Part shown: positions 27,901 through 42,532 of the stretch, in pieces | Layout: each line of letters begins with the position of its first letter | Position numbering within the stretch: the stretch's first letter is position 1 | Source: Ceratotherium simum simum | Taxonomy: Eukaryota > Chordata > Mammalia > Perissodactyla > Rhinocerotidae | Direction: 5' to 3' | NCBI RefSeq assembly: GCF_000283155.1 | Contig: NW_004454197.1 | Coordinates: forward strand, 17,227,659 to 17,291,658 | Length of the DNA: 64,000 bases | The notes under the pieces: model-generated | Seen by the model: only the letters and a program-made list of their open reading frames with translations | What the model was told of the DNA's origin: nothing | The model's database searches: none | Program-made: the position numbers and the translations under genes

Positions 27901-29329
27901 TCCCAGTATAAGTGGTCAGGAGTTCCAACTTGACCACCTCATTCTTCGCAGCCATATGACCTTGTGCAAAGATCAAACTTGCAGCCTTTGGTTTACTCCT
28001 CTGCAAAATGGGAACAGCAGTACCCAGCTCCAAGGAATGTCGTTAAATTCATGTATAGGGCTTAGCACACAATATACAAAAACTTCAGTTCAATCATTAG
28101 CTATTAGGGCATACTTGGACCCTCCTACCCTACTGGAATGATACAAATCTTGGTTATCATTCAGTTTGAGGAACTTGAACGTGGACATATCCTATCCAGA
28201 TGAACAATTTTAAGGGAAATACCTTTCTTCCCAGGTTCTAACATTTTCAAGTGCACAGAAAATATTCAAGGCTTCAGAGCCTTAGGCACAGCACACACAC
28301 CTACTGTGAGCAGGGAATTTAGCTTCAAGAGACCTTTCATTTCTTGTCATCTTCCCCATATTCCTGCTTATACTGTATGAAACGCCCTCCTGCCTTTTTC
28401 ATGTGCCATAACTGCTGAATTTACTCTTGAAGACCTCCTCCAGGGACATCTTGGAAACTTATTACTCTCACATTTCAGCTGTGTTCAATTCACTTCTCTC
28501 TTATGACACTCAACACAATGGATTATGCCATGTTTACATGGGGTTGCTATGCTTTACAAGGCAATGATTTTTACTCACCACCGTCTCTGCTGGGTCCAGC
28601 TAGCATGGTGCCTGATACACCAACGTTTTCTGATTGAATGTTCATTAGAAACTGTTCTAAGCAAATCAGAAAGGCCTTTTATTTTTGTATGTAATTATTT
28701 TAACCATATATCTCAGTTATCCTTTTAACACTTCAGACGATGTTTCAGAAAATGAGAAATAGATATATCTTTTCTTTTTTGCCTAAGTCTATCAATTTGC
28801 AGGTCTTCCCTCTTCCCTGTGGATTATGGGAGGAAAAAATCCCCAGTGCTACGTTAATAGGAGCCAAGGAACTAGTGATTTTTTTTTTAATCACTTTAGA
28901 TCTAGTATAATATTTTATTTTATATTAACATTAATATATTAAACTCACTTTTTATATTGAAGTCTTCATTGTCTTAGCAAAGTCAGATAAAATGTGACAA
29001 TAAAATACTAAGTCATTAAAGAAAAAGGCTCCCTTGATTTTCTAGATAAACTTCTGCCCAACAGCCGCTGCTGAAATTACATCATTTTGTTCTGTGTGTG
29101 ATACCACCCAAACATAAGGACATCAACTTTGGTTCAAAATCTGACTAAAGACAACAGGCCTTTTAAGATTTCCCTTTAAGATCACACTGCCATTGTTCAG
29201 GGAGCAACGCAGAGAAGGGAAAAATAGAAGCTTGGTACTTAGATTTTTCTTAAGAAAAAAACCCCAAAACAAACCAGCCACTGCAGCTAGAATTCATATA
29301 GTGCTTACTAAGGGCCCACACATTTAACC

Positions 29330-29435
29330 TTAACCCTGTGAGGCATGAGACGGGGACACGGGCACAGAGAGGTTACATAACCTGCCCAAGGTCACATGAG
29401 CACTAAGTGGAAGAGCTGAGGCTCCAGCAAAGGCA
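29330..29435 (-). repeat. MIR SINE fragment, beyond the GHITM 3' end
   Basis: Reverse MIR core 'gcacagagaggttacataacctgcccaaggtcac'. Confidence 0.6.
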
Positions 29436-29576
29436 GAGCAGCTGCAAGCAGCAGTCATAGCCACACTGTACTACTCATAGCACACCGGGAAAGAACAAGC
29501 CGCTTTCCTGGACAGCAACAGTATGAACACGGTGCACTTGGAAAAATCACAGACCCATGACCATCTGCCTGGAACC

Positions 29577-29582
29577 TTTATT
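29577..29582 (-). terminator. GHITM: Likely GHITM polyadenylation signal
   Basis: AATAAA on the minus strand (context AAATAATAAAGGTTCC), about 1.35 kb after the stop. It would place cleavage near 29550-29565. Confidence 0.6.
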
Positions 29583-30925
29583 ATTTCAGAAATAAGCATC
29601 GTATGTAATTTGAGGTGGTCAGAATAGTTATTTCTGGGTTACTGTAATACATATTTGTCAAGAATACCAATCATCTCAATAATCATACACACATTTCATT
29701 CATTAAGAACTTCCAAAAATAACTCTTCTGTATCAAAACACTTACAATGTCACAAGAGAGCTAAGTAATGGTGTCTGCAGGAGAGAAGGGAAACTCTGCT
29801 AGGGGAAACTCTAATGAAGCACTTTCCCCATTACATTTCTTACTGACGTAGCTGATGAAGAAAGACTAGCTTTGTTCTCCTTTTTAGTGCTTAGTCTGAG
29901 AGGGAACACGAGAAACTAAGTCTTAGGAGAAAAACTGCTTTCATAATCTCAAGTGTAAGCCACAAACAGGCTTTTCTGATAAAAGCTTCAAAGCCTGAAG
30001 AGATGACAAAGGCAAGCATGCATTCTGTTAAATATTTTGATAAATATGCAAAAAAACCCCTCAGCAATTATAAACACAGTGTTTGAATACTTGAAAATGC
30101 AACAATTTTCATGCTTTGAATTTTTTATCCTGAGAAAAGTTAAGGATATTTTGTTCCAGAAGATTCAAAAGTAAAATGTACACACACACACACATATAAT
30201 ATATATTATATATCAGGAATTCTCCATATAACGTTCTGGACTGTCCTAGCATCAAATAGCGAAAACCCAAACACGATCACATCTACGTTGTGAAGAGCAC
30301 TGAGAAGGAACAGCAGGAGAATGAATCACCTATATCTTTGTTTCATGCTCAAGGCTTTGGTAAGTTCAGCAGACAAATGTAAAAACAGCAATGACTTGTT
30401 TGTTTCCAACAGCCAGATCCCTCTCACTGGCTCACCTCCAATGACACAAGGGCTAAGTTCTAAGCATTCCAAGAAAGACTGCAGGTGACCCTTTACTTCT
30501 CTCTGGTCCCTTTACCAAACCTCTACATCATTTATGACATTACTCGTTAATACTCCACATACCCCTAAATATGCAGGTAAACACAAGTTTGCTGATTTTC
30601 ACTTAACCAAATAAATTTAATACATAAAACACTTACATTCTCACAACACAAACCTTAGTTTTCACATTCATTAAAACATTTTAGAATTACTCAAAACATG
30701 AGAATTGGAAATGTATGTGCTTATTTGGAAGAGAACTACTGAATTTATTCTCCAGAAGAAAAAGCAGACCTGAAGCATCACATTACTGGAACATTTGAAA
30801 CATGTTGACAAGTTCTTAACCTCTAAACGTCATGAAAGCTGCTGGAACGCACTGTTTAATGAATATCTGCCCCTATTAAACAAGCAAGATATCTGACATT
30901 TTACGAAATCAGAAGCCAAGTCATT
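29577..30925 (-). other. GHITM: GHITM 3'UTR
   Basis: AT-rich sequence of about 1.35 kb from the stop codon to an AATAAA signal. It contains a short CA/TA microsatellite (about 30180-30215). Confidence 0.65.
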
Positions 30926-31010
30926 TCACTTCTTTCTGTTGCCTCCAGTTGCTAGAAAACTGGCAACTCGCATAAATATATTTAATGTATCCATGTAGAT
31001 TCCCAGCATC
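30926..31010 (-). CDS. GHITM: GHITM exon 9: C-terminus (Asp325) and stop
   Basis: Acceptor TTTTCTAG before 31010. Encodes MLGIYMDTLNIFMRVASFLA, TGGNRKK and TGA (30926-30928). The 3'UTR follows on the same exon. Confidence 0.94.
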
Positions 31011-34000
31011 CTAGAAAAGAAAATTATGCCCATTATACATGATGCAATTCTAATAACAATGATAAAAACTATTTCTTAAATCTAGAAAAGAAAAAAAGCA
31101 ATAATGATTATTTGTCCTAGGTAGATGAAATGGAAATAAAAGCAAAGCTAACTAGGGAAGTCCGAGACTAGAAAACAGTCAAGATTTTCTTCTGGCAGAT
31201 TAATATTTTAAATGTTAAAGGGCAGTTTTAAAAATCATTATTCGGGCCGGCTCCGTGGCTTAGCGGTTAAGTGCGTGTGCTCTGATGCTGGCGGCCCGGG
31301 TTCGGATCCCGGGCGCGCCCCAAGGCACCACTTCTCCGTCCAACGCGAGGCCGAGTCCCACGTACAGCAACTAGAAGGATGTGAACCTACAACATACAAC
31401 TATCTACTGGGGCTTTGGGGGGAAAAACATGAATAAATAAAATCTTTAAAAAAAAAAAATAAATAAATAAAAATCATTATTCTATCCTCTGACACCCTAA
31501 GTACAGGATCTTTCAAAAAAACCTGGGTGATAGACAATGACATAATCAAAACAAAACCAAAGAAACATCTTTACAAAAAGGTGTTAGACACAACTCTGGC
31601 AATTTTAAATATACTCCACCCCCTCAACACTCCCAATCCAAAAAAAACTGCTACAAATCTGTAAGCATTATAGCAGTATTTAAAAAAACGATTACATTAA
31701 GTTTCACCTTTAAAGAAACAAAAATAAATTACTTAAAAAAATACGATAGACACCATGATAATCAAGAAAATTGTTTAAATAAAATAACCTACTTTGGTGG
31801 AGAGGCCTAGGAAAGGAAAAAAGCATTATTATATAATACTTAGTATCAGCTAAAGCGGAATATCTCCAAAATGAAATTTTCATACTGAGATGTTTCCAAT
31901 TTTCAATAAAATAGGCTTTTCTACTAAAAATTTCAAGTCAATTACATACACTTTCCAGCAAATACTTGACTAGTACATTTCAGTTTTAAAGTCTGCTAAA
32001 TCTAAGTTACTAAAGAAATTAAACGACCAAATAATGTCAATTAACTGAATAAATATCTAAATATTATAAATAGTTGCAATATAATCAAATGTTCTGTGGA
32101 CATACAGCCTACTAAAGAGCGAGAACAGACCAAAGAGCAACAGAAATAAAACAGTAAAATTTGACAAAGCCATTGTTGTAGGTTGAATTCAAAAGATATG
32201 TTGAAGCCTTAAATCCCTGGTAACTGTGAATGTGAACTTACTTGGGAAACAGGGTCTTTGAAAATGTAATTACAAAGTGAGTTAAGATGAGATGATGCTG
32301 GAGTAGGGTGGGCCTGAATGCAACATGACTGGTGTCCTCATAAGAGCCAGAGACAGACACAGGGAGAACGCCATGTGAACACAGATGTAGAGACTGGACT
32401 GATGTATCTACAGGCCAAGGATGCCCAGGACTGCTGGCCATAACAAGCAGCTAGGAGGCAGGCATGGAACAGATTCTCCCTGAGAGCTCTCAGAAGGTAC
32501 CAACCCTGATGACACCTTGATTTCAGACTTCTGGCCTCCAGCACTGCGAGAGAAAGCATTTCTGTTCTTTTAAACCACCCAGTTCGTATAATTTGTTACA
32601 GCAGCCCTAAGAAACTCATACAGCCATAAAACAAAATAGGCCAAAATAACACAAATGTCCTTATGTAACAAAGGAAAGACATTATAGACTACTTACGAAT
32701 TGATGGGATCATATTTTTGAACTCCATATGCTGGTACTATTTCTGCACGCTTGATTACTTTCTGGGTATCATACAGAAGGAACATGCTGAAAAGAACTAA
32801 TCCACCATAAACTGCCACTGAGTACAGAGTGGCACCAGCCACAGTGGTAGGTGGAAGAAACATAGATCCTGAAGTCAAAAGAGGAAAAAAAGGTTTTTTT
32901 GAAAAAGGACTTTTCCATAACTGGATTTTCGATACCTGGATTTATAATTAACATTACTTCAAAAAATTTTTTTTGGTATACTGCACAGATAAGAAAACAT
33001 CTAACTGGGCCGGCCCTGCGGCTTAGCGGTTAAGTGCGCGCGCTCCGCTACTGGCGGCCCGGGTTGGGATCCCGGGCGCGCACTGACGCACTGCTTCTCC
33101 GGCCACGCTGAGGCCACGTCCCACATACAGCAACTAGAAGGATGTGCAACTATGACATACAACTATCTACCGGGGCTTTGGGGAAAAAAAAAGGGAGCAG
33201 GATTGGCAATAGATGTTAGCTCAGAGCCGGTCTTCCTCAGCAAAAAGAGGAGGATTAGCACGGATGTTAGCTCAGGGCTGATCTTCCTCCCAAAAAAAAA
33301 AAAAAAAAAAGAAAACATCTAACTGAAAATAAGCACTAATTTTATGTACATTCACTTCAAGACCCATGACACTCATTCCTGCAGTGGGTCACCTGCCCAC
33401 ATTACAGGAAGGCTCTTGCATCAGAGCAATTTTCATGTTCTCCACACTAATTTTCCCATTTAAATGTATTTGGTAAAACCAGTAATGGTTTTACCATGAT
33501 GCCAAATAAGAAAATCCAGCCAAATTAGCTTGTCTCTTTTAAACAACTTGTAAAAATGACTCCTGATAAATTCTCTCCATTAGGATACCTGAGGACATCA
33601 GATAACTTTAGGACATCATGAACCAAGAAACCACAGTGGCTTACCCAGTGAGGATACGAAGACGAGACCCAGGCCCACTCCCAGGGGTGCTCCCATGTTC
33701 AGAAACTTCTCACTGGGGGCACACATGGCCACAGTGGAGAGGCCTCCCACGATGCCCGCCGTGTACCATGCAGCTCTGATGAGAAGAGGCCCCCCTAATA
33801 TTGTCAGAGGAGCCACCACTGCACCCATTACCCCTGGAAAAAGAGCAAGTATGTACTAAACAACCAAAAGGAAAATGCCACTTCTAACTAATATGCAATT
33901 TGAACATATTATATAACCTTATTGTTAAAAAGATTACAAAAAGTCTTCCCCTCATTTAGGTAATATTACCCTCAAAATTCCACAACCAAAATTTGAGGCT

Positions 34001-37000
34001 ATCCAAACTCTAAATCACAATAGTAACATTATTCCTAGTCAGTCACAACTCACAAGTACAAACAGTAATCTAGATTTTTAGTAATGTGAAACTCTATGTA
34101 GCTCGTTATTTAAATATGAGCATACCATGAGTCTTTATAATAATGTTCCTATATATAATTGAGGTAAAAAGGCTTAAAATAAGTAACTCAAGGTCAAACC
34201 TACTGCCTCTAAAAAGTGAACAAAGTAAAACAAGAGAATGAGTATATGACGCTAATCTTAAAATATAGGAACTTCAAGGACACTGCTGTTACTTGTGTAA
34301 TAGAGAATATGCTGTCACAGCTTGTAAAAAGTAATTTTGTCAGATATTTATAAACATATTCATAAAAATTAGCAAAGGTAAACAGAACTCCTGAACTAAA
34401 AAATAAACCTCAGATAAGGCATTATTTCAGTGGTGAGTAGAACAAGTTACCATTTTCTGAAACATTGAATATGCATAGTTTAACTCATGAACATGCACAC
34501 AGTATGAGGCATACACAGCTTCATACTGAAATTTCAATACTAGTGTGTCTCTTTAGCAAGAGTAACATTTCTAGATCAAGTAATATGGTATATTGTATCT
34601 CATGATGACGAATAATTAAAAAATATTTTTTGCTTTAGGACAGATATTTGATAAAAATTCCTCTGTATGAATTTCTATTAGGATTCCCCTGTATGGCAAT
34701 TGACAGCAAAATTTTTGGCAAAACTTTTAAGGAGATTATTCAGAGATTTTTCAATGATACTTTCTGATAAAAATATTAAATAGTAATAGATGTTTCTTAC
34801 TTAAGGACAAATCAATTACAAAACTAACAAAGATAGCTCAACATTATTATTGTGAATGAAAATTGGCATTCAGCAAATTGGTACAGGCACTACAGAAAAC
34901 AAGCCATTACGGAAAACAATTCCTCAAAAAATTAAAAATAGATCGTATGATCCAGCAATCCCACTTCTGGGTTTATATCCAAAGGAACTGAAATCAGGAT
35001 CTTGTAGAGATATCTACACTCCCATGTTCATTGCAGCATTACTCACAATAGACAAGATATGGAAACAACTTGAGTGTTCATCAATGGATGAATGGACAAA
35101 GAAGATGTGGTGTATATATACAGTGGAATATAATCCAGCCATAAAAATAGAATGAAATCTTGTCATTTTCGACAACATGGATGGACCCCAAGGGCATTAC
35201 GCTAAGTGAAATAAATCAGACATAGAAAGACAAATACTGTATGATCTCACTCATATGCAAAATCTAAAAAAGTCAAACTCAGCGAAACAGAGTCGAGTTT
35301 TGGTTATCAGGGGTTGGAGGCTGTGGCAAAAATGGGGGGATACTGGTCAAAGGGTACAAACTTTTAGTTATAAGGTTAACAAGTTGAGGATCTAATGTAC
35401 AGCATGGTGATTATAGCTAATAATAATACTATATCACACACTTGAATGTTGTTGAGAGTAGATCTTAAATGTCCTCACCACAAAAAAGAAATGGTAAATA
35501 TGAAATGGAGGTGTTAGCTAATGCTAATATACACATATATAAAATATATATAACATATGCAATATATAAATGCATCAAACATGTACATCTTAAACTTACA
35601 CAATGTTATGTATTAATTATATCTCAGTGAAGCTGGGGGAAAGAAACACAATTAGAAGAGAGTAGTTTTTCAATGAGCATTTCAGTAACTTCTGCAAAGT
35701 ATCACTTACTCCTGAGACCACAGCTGTATCTACACATCTGGGTGAAAAATGAAAACAGAATGCATTGGCATGTTAGTTCTGAGTGAAAAGCCAGCTTTGA
35801 TGTGCCTTCAACACTGTGAATGGTTGCCCCTGGGTCATCCAAACCCTCTTCGGATCTCACATCCATCATGCCAGTGAATAGAGGAGTGGACAGAGCACTG
35901 GACTTGAAGAAATGAGGTTGGGATGTCACTCTTGACTCTGGCACTTCCTACTGTGTGACTTCACTCAGCCTGAGCTTCCTCATCTGTGAAATGGACATGC
36001 TAACGCCTGCAGTTTCCTAAGGTATCTACGAAGAATGAAGCAACTTTTGAACCAAAAAAAACGAAGAAAAAAAAATTGGCATCCATATTGGGCAGGACAG
36101 GGCTACCATAGCAGGCAGGACTCAGGCCCTCTTTCCAAAGGCCTGCTTGCAAGGTTGGTCCTCGGCTGGTGGCTGAGAATTTGGCACTAGAATCGTTCTC
36201 TAAATGACAGGGTTAGATGATCTGTGCAAACAACGTGATTTATGCAGAATGCCTGGTTTCCTCCTGGGAGCCTGGATTCTGATAGTTGCTAGGATGGTGC
36301 CTTCATGATCAGTCCTCAATAAAGGCCTTGGGGGCGGGGGGGATGACGACGGACACTGGCCCTGGTGGTGCAGTGGTTAAGTTTGTGCAGTCTGCCTCAG
36401 TGGCTCAGGGTTCGTAGGTTCGGATCCCGGGCATAGACCTACACACCACTCAACAGGCCATGCTGTGGTGGCATCCCACATACAAAATAGAGGAAGACTG
36501 CCAACATGTTAGCTCAGGGCTGATCTTCCTCAGCAAAAAGAGGAAGATTGGCAATGGATGTTACCAAAAAAAAAAACCAATCTTGGGCAGTGAAGTCTCT
36601 AAAGGGCTTCCTGGGCAGAAACATTGGTCACATTAGTGCACTTTTCGCATTCCTGCGGTGTCCCCTCACAGGAAGGAGAGGGCAGTGAAAGCCTGGGTGT
36701 GAATTTCTCCAGACTCTGCCTTTATCTTTTTCCCATGCCGATTCAATCGTGTATCCTTTTGTTGTAATAAACCTTAGCTCCGAGTCCAATTATATGCTGA
36801 GTCCTGTGACTCCTTCTAACAAATCACTGAATGAATGGGTGGTCTGGGGACCCCACAACACACATAAAATATCCCGACTCAAGTAATTTATATGCTACAA
36901 TAATATCAGATTAAAAGGGGTTTTCTAAGCAACCAAGGTAGAAAGGCTTACTTACTCTCACCTTGAATTTAAACTACATAGCTTTTTAAATTAAATTCAA

Positions 37001-40000
37001 CAAGTGACTAAGTATCTACTACTTATCAGAGATAAAAAGACAACAAACCCATTTTCTCAAGGAATTCAGTGTCTAATATTGGTAACAGGTACAGAACTCT
37101 ATTCACTGACCAAGATAACACAATCCAGAGAATCAGAAACATAAATGTAAATGTTAAAACTCAGATGGTGAGGATTTTGGTGTTTCAATGAAAGGATACA
37201 CACTTTAAAAAAAAAAGCTCTGTACACTACTAGGGTATGTAGTTATTCCAAAGTTCAATTGAATAATCCTTCAATACTACAGATGGCACTTAGAGATATT
37301 AAATTTTATAGCAAATGTACCATACTATATTTTAAATTTTTTCTTAGAAGCAGGTTATTGGTACTAGAAGCTAATGGACCACCGTCCCTGCCAACCACAA
37401 GGGTTTTGTCCTGTAAACCTCCATGGAGAATATCTAAAGTCAAAAAACCTAAGACCTAACGAAAGAGACTTGAACACCAAGGTTGGGAAGTCATGCTGTC
37501 TCATGTTCACCAAAACAAAGACAGCAGATGAAGAATATAAATGACATATTTCACACCAGAAATTTGGCACACTGGTACCAAAACCTAATTTCCCATTACT
37601 AACCAATGTCAGAAACATTTCAGAGTGTCTCCCTGGAAGTTTCAAGGAAATACTTATAAAATTTTGTCTTGCTTTGTGGTAGAGAACATGCATCTAAGAA
37701 GCATTTTTGTTTCTGGGACAAAGTGGAAAACACTTTCTCCAAACTTTAAAATCTTTCTTTCCTTAATTAGGAGAAAGATCACAACATGTACTTAAAAAAA
37801 TATTAAAACTGTCCTGCAATACCAGGGTTGGAGAGCCTTTACCCTGCCCACAGTAATTCTGTGCCAAGAGCTATCTAAATAGCTACCCAGCTAACCGTAT
37901 GAGACACAAACACGCATTTCCAAAGATCTTTTTTACTGCTTTCTTGCTCCCAGTGCTCCATTGCCAAAACCTCTACTCCTATTCTTCCACGTCTTACCTC
38001 CTCCTTCTCTTCTCCACCCTCAGTTTTTATTTTTCTAAAGATACATAACAAGAACAATTCTCAAATGATGTGTACCAGCTTTGAAATCCTCCTGATATTA
38101 GACAAAATGCATAAAAGGAAATCTCTGCATATACTAGACTGTCACAGGAGGCAAGTGTAACATTGGGGATGTCCATGGTTTCAGTATGAGAATCATTCAT
38201 TTTTCAGTGTAGAGGTGTGGCAATAATACAACCATAGTAAGTGGAGAAAACTGTGTTTCTAAACACGAGGCTTAACTAAATTATGCACGTCATTTCCAGT
38301 TGTGAAGAGCCACCAAAAAAGGTATGATTCAAGACTATTTAATAACAATTTAAAATCAGAACATACCAGAATGTAGTAACCAAGCAAGATGCTTTGGGCC
38401 TGGACTCCGGTCATATGGTATTGACTGTACTAGCATTCCAGCTCCAATCATGGCTGCAAAGGTTGCACCAATTGTCTGAAAGACACATATCACTAAGAAA
38501 AATCAATCTTTGTACAACAACAAAGCAGAAACCCATAAGTTCCAATTTCAGTTAGTCCCTCTGATAAACCATGTTTAAAAAGATAAACGGAGGGGCTGCC
38601 CGGTGGCGCAAGCGGTTAAGTGTGAGCACTCTGCTGCGGCGGCCCGGGGTTCGCCGGTTCGGATCCCGGGCGCGCACCGACGCACCGCTTGTCAGGCCAT
38701 GCTGTGGTGGCGTCCCATATAAAGAGGAGGAAGATGGGCATGGATGTTAGCCCAGAGCCAGTCTTCCTCAGCAAAAAGAGGAGGATTGGCAGATGTTAGT
38801 TCAGGGCTGATCTTCCTCACCAAAAAAAAAAAAAACCATAAACTGAATCCTTTATTTATCTAGCACATTAAAGGCCTGAGGTTCCTTTCCGTTTGGCTAA
38901 ATTAGCAGGAGTGCCCCCTATGCAATACATAAAGTTTTGCAGACAACTTAAAGTGAATGAGTTGAGCTTTGACACCATCATCTTAAAAATTTTATTCTTG
39001 TTACAGGTGTAACAAACCCCTTTTAGAATCCCCAAATAATTATTTTTAATTATATTTATTTTAGTACAGCACAAATAAAATAAAAAAAATCAGTCATAAT
39101 ATACCACTTAGAATATATATAGCACATTGCCTTGAAACTCCATATTTGCTAAATGAGAACCTGAAAAATAGAAGCACATGGAAAACAGGAGAAACAAGAT
39201 GCTATGTTTCTGTCCTCCCAGTTTTCTGGCTGAATTGGTCCTCATCTCTTTTCTTTGCCTATCTTAGACTTCCACTCTTCTAACATTTAAATATTCCTTG
39301 TGTATAACAAGGAAGAAATATATACAATGGAAGAAAGATGATAATGACCCTTCAGGAAATTTAAAGCAGAAATTGCAAACTTGCAGCCTCTGGACACAAT
39401 CAGGCAGACGTTTTGTTTGGCGAAGTCTTCAAAAAACAATTCCATGTGAATGCTTTTAGTTGGGAAGGCTTTCTCTAGATGCCAATTTCCTGTGCCACAT
39501 ACCTGGCCTGCCCCACTCATCTGCATTACCTGTTGGACCCACGGCATCTGAACGTTCAACCCCTGTGTAAAGTACAGGTAAACAGAACAGCTGTTTTTGC
39601 TGAGAATGGAAAAGCCTTCACTCATGTTAATACAAAAAAGCACACTGGGTTCTACTCTACCACTTTCCAATGGAAAAACAGTGACTAAAGACTATTTCAT
39701 ACACCTCTGTGCAAAGCATTTTCAGGGTATTTATCACAACCATATTTTTTTCTTTTAAGGTCCTTCAGGATTCAGTTTCATTTTTGGCCTTTTACCTTTC
39801 CACACTCTACACTCAAGCTACACTGAACTAGTAGGGCTGCAACATGTCCCAGTTTCATGCCTCTTTAATGCTGTTCATGAGGCCTAAGAATACCTCCTTC
39901 CTAGCCGGGTGACTTATTCAAGGATTACCTCTTCTTCTGGGAAGGTTTTCTGGTAGGTACCCTGGCTGCCACGAGCAGTGTCAGATGCCTCTCCTCTGTT

Positions 40001-42493
40001 CCAAAAGCACTTGGTACAAACTTTTATCTCTGTATGTCTGTCACCCCCTAAAGGCTCCATTCTCCATCTCTGTAGCACCTACCTGGCTTTCCAAACTACT
40101 TTACTTAAGTAGCCCTAATAGCAGGTGAGAGCAATCTTACGCCCACAGGAGGTTGAGAATATGGCCCAAGCACAACACTTCTCTGAAGTCTTATTTGCGG
40201 GGCTAAACTCTTTTGCATACTTAAATCTCTCTCATACAGCCATGTTTGCTTTATTACAAAAGCATTGTTTTAAATTATTTAAACATAATTTAATAAAAAC
40301 TCTGATTAAAACTGACATTCCAGCTGAGAACGCACCCTGCTTATTCTGTGCCTTCATGATCCTCTAGGTTAGGAGTTCATGACACCCCTCTGAAAAGCAA
40401 GATCCTAAGGATACTGAGGCGTCCACACGGCTATGCTACTGTAAATGGTTCTCCTCTTGGAAAGTACACTACAGTGGAAATATGATGGACCTGGGTTACC
40501 TCTGGGGAGAACTGGTTTGCCATGGGAAATCTGTTAAGTATTATAAACTCTCCCATCTCCCCTGCCCTTCCAGTCTCACACTCATTGCTCTAGTTCTTAT
40601 CGTCCTTCATTTCAGATCTTGCAAAGGCACAGCTGGTACACCTGCTTCTTGTCTCTTCCACATTAGTTCCTGAAACTCAAATACAAATTATATTTTTGCC
40701 ATTCCAGCAACTGCAATGGCCTCTGACTGCTTAGGTTCTCTCCTCAGCTTGGCAGTCAAACACTGCCTCTCTAATTGTGTCTTCTTCACACTCCAGACCT
40801 CAAATATTCTAACTTCACTCTAACGGGATTATAAAGTTACTTTTAATGACTACCTCCTCTACTTTGTTCAAGCTGTTCTGCAAACTTGGACTGCTCTTGC
40901 CCTCTCCTAAAATCAAAAATGCTAGCCTTCAACGGCCCTGATGAAATAAACGCCTCCTTCATGGAACTTCCCTACTAGTTCAAGACAAAAAGTCTTTCAA
41001 ATGATTTTACACTTTCTACTTATTGCACATCCTCTACCACTTACTCCAGTTCATCTCTTCAATCAGCAGAAAAATAGGCACCGAATTTGAAACCACTTTT
41101 TAGTATCTAGAAAAACAACAAATGATCAAAAGACACTCAGTGAATATAAAACCTTATACTGGGTCGAGAAAGTTCAGAATAATTGTGGCAGGACTCTTCT
41201 ACTCTTAATAGTATAGAATGCTTGAGTTTTTGTGACATATTTTCCAATGACCTCTAAGATGGTTTTCCATCTGCCTTATTTTTTAGTAAACTGCTACAAA
41301 AGAGGCTGCTCGACATCTGCTAGATAAGAAGGATGTTCCTTTAAGTTTGCTTTCCAACTCCTTTGCTGCTATTAAAATACACATTCAACAAACACAGCTG
41401 ACTTAACCTTAGAATGTACTTCCTACTTTGTCTCAGCTGCACTAATAATTCATATATTTGAACAAAAACTTTCAACATAGTATTCTTTCCATTTAATACC
41501 CCTTCCTAACATTTTGCATCTAATCTTTTGGTATTTAGTGGACAAGGAACACAAAAACAAGCCAACTTACCACCCAAGAGCCTCTCATCATGAAGTTCAT
41601 GAGAACAGGAGTTCTGCTCACTGCCAGGGCAGACAAAGCTGTTAAACCAATACTTCCTGCTAAGTACATATAGGTAGAATGAATTCTATCCTTCACATAC
41701 TGTGGCCAAATTCTGTAAGAAACACAACATAGTTAATTTATAAGATTATGGATATATATTTTGGTTGAATCATTTCCTAGCTGGGAGACCTGGGGGAATA
41801 TCACTTTACTGCTCTAAATCTTAGTCACCTCATTTACCATGGAACTGATGCATACGTTAAGAGTTACCATAAAAATTAAATGATCTAAAACATACAAGCA
41901 CTTGGCACATATACAAAGCAACACATTTTCTCCTTGTTTAAACACATATAACCTTGGTAAAAGATTTTTATTTAGGTTTCAATAAATATATGCCAAGGAA
42001 ACAAGAGATTCTATTTTGTTTTTATTATTTTATTGCAGTCGTACTGGCTTATAACATTGTGTAAATTTCAGGTGTACATTGTTATATTTCAGTTTCTGTA
42101 TAGACTGCATTGAGTTCACCACCTATAGTCTAGTTTATCTATCACCATATATATGTGCCCCTTTACATCTTTCACCCTCCCCAACCCCCTTCCCCTCTGG
42201 TAACCACTAATCTTTTCTCCTTATCTATGTGTTTATCTCCCACATAAAGTGAAATCATGCAGTATTTGTCTTTCTCTTCCTGACTTACTTCGCTTAGCAT
42301 AATACCCTCAAGGTCCATCCATGTTGTCCCAAATGGCACAACTGTCTTTTTTATGGCTGAGTAGTATTCCGGGTGTGTGTGTGTGTGTGTGTGTGTCACA
42401 ACTGTCTTTTTTATGGCTGAGTAGTATTCCGGGGTGTGTGTGTGTGTGTGTGTGTGTGTCACAACTGTCTTTTTTATGGCTGAGTAGTATTCC

Positions 42494-42532
<39 letters not shown>

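Larger units (their letters stand above)
20600..29555. other. Intergenic region between GPR15LG promoter and GHITM 3' end
   Basis: Contains MIR fragments, two EREs, short tandem repeats (an 18-bp direct repeat at 24658-24693) and an isolated TATA-like motif at 26905. No open frame with recognisable homology. 25.0-29.5 kb shows only AT-rich unique-looking DNA and weak L2-like stretches. Confidence 0.6.

Noticed and set aside
34856..35155. 99-codon frame ending in TVEYNPAIKIE
   Set aside because: C-terminal fragment of L1 ORF2, 5'-truncated and antisense in a GHITM intron.
42337..42529. Regular repeats considered as a CRISPR-like array
   Set aside because: The spacers are GT microsatellite, not unique sequence, and the setting is a mammalian intron.
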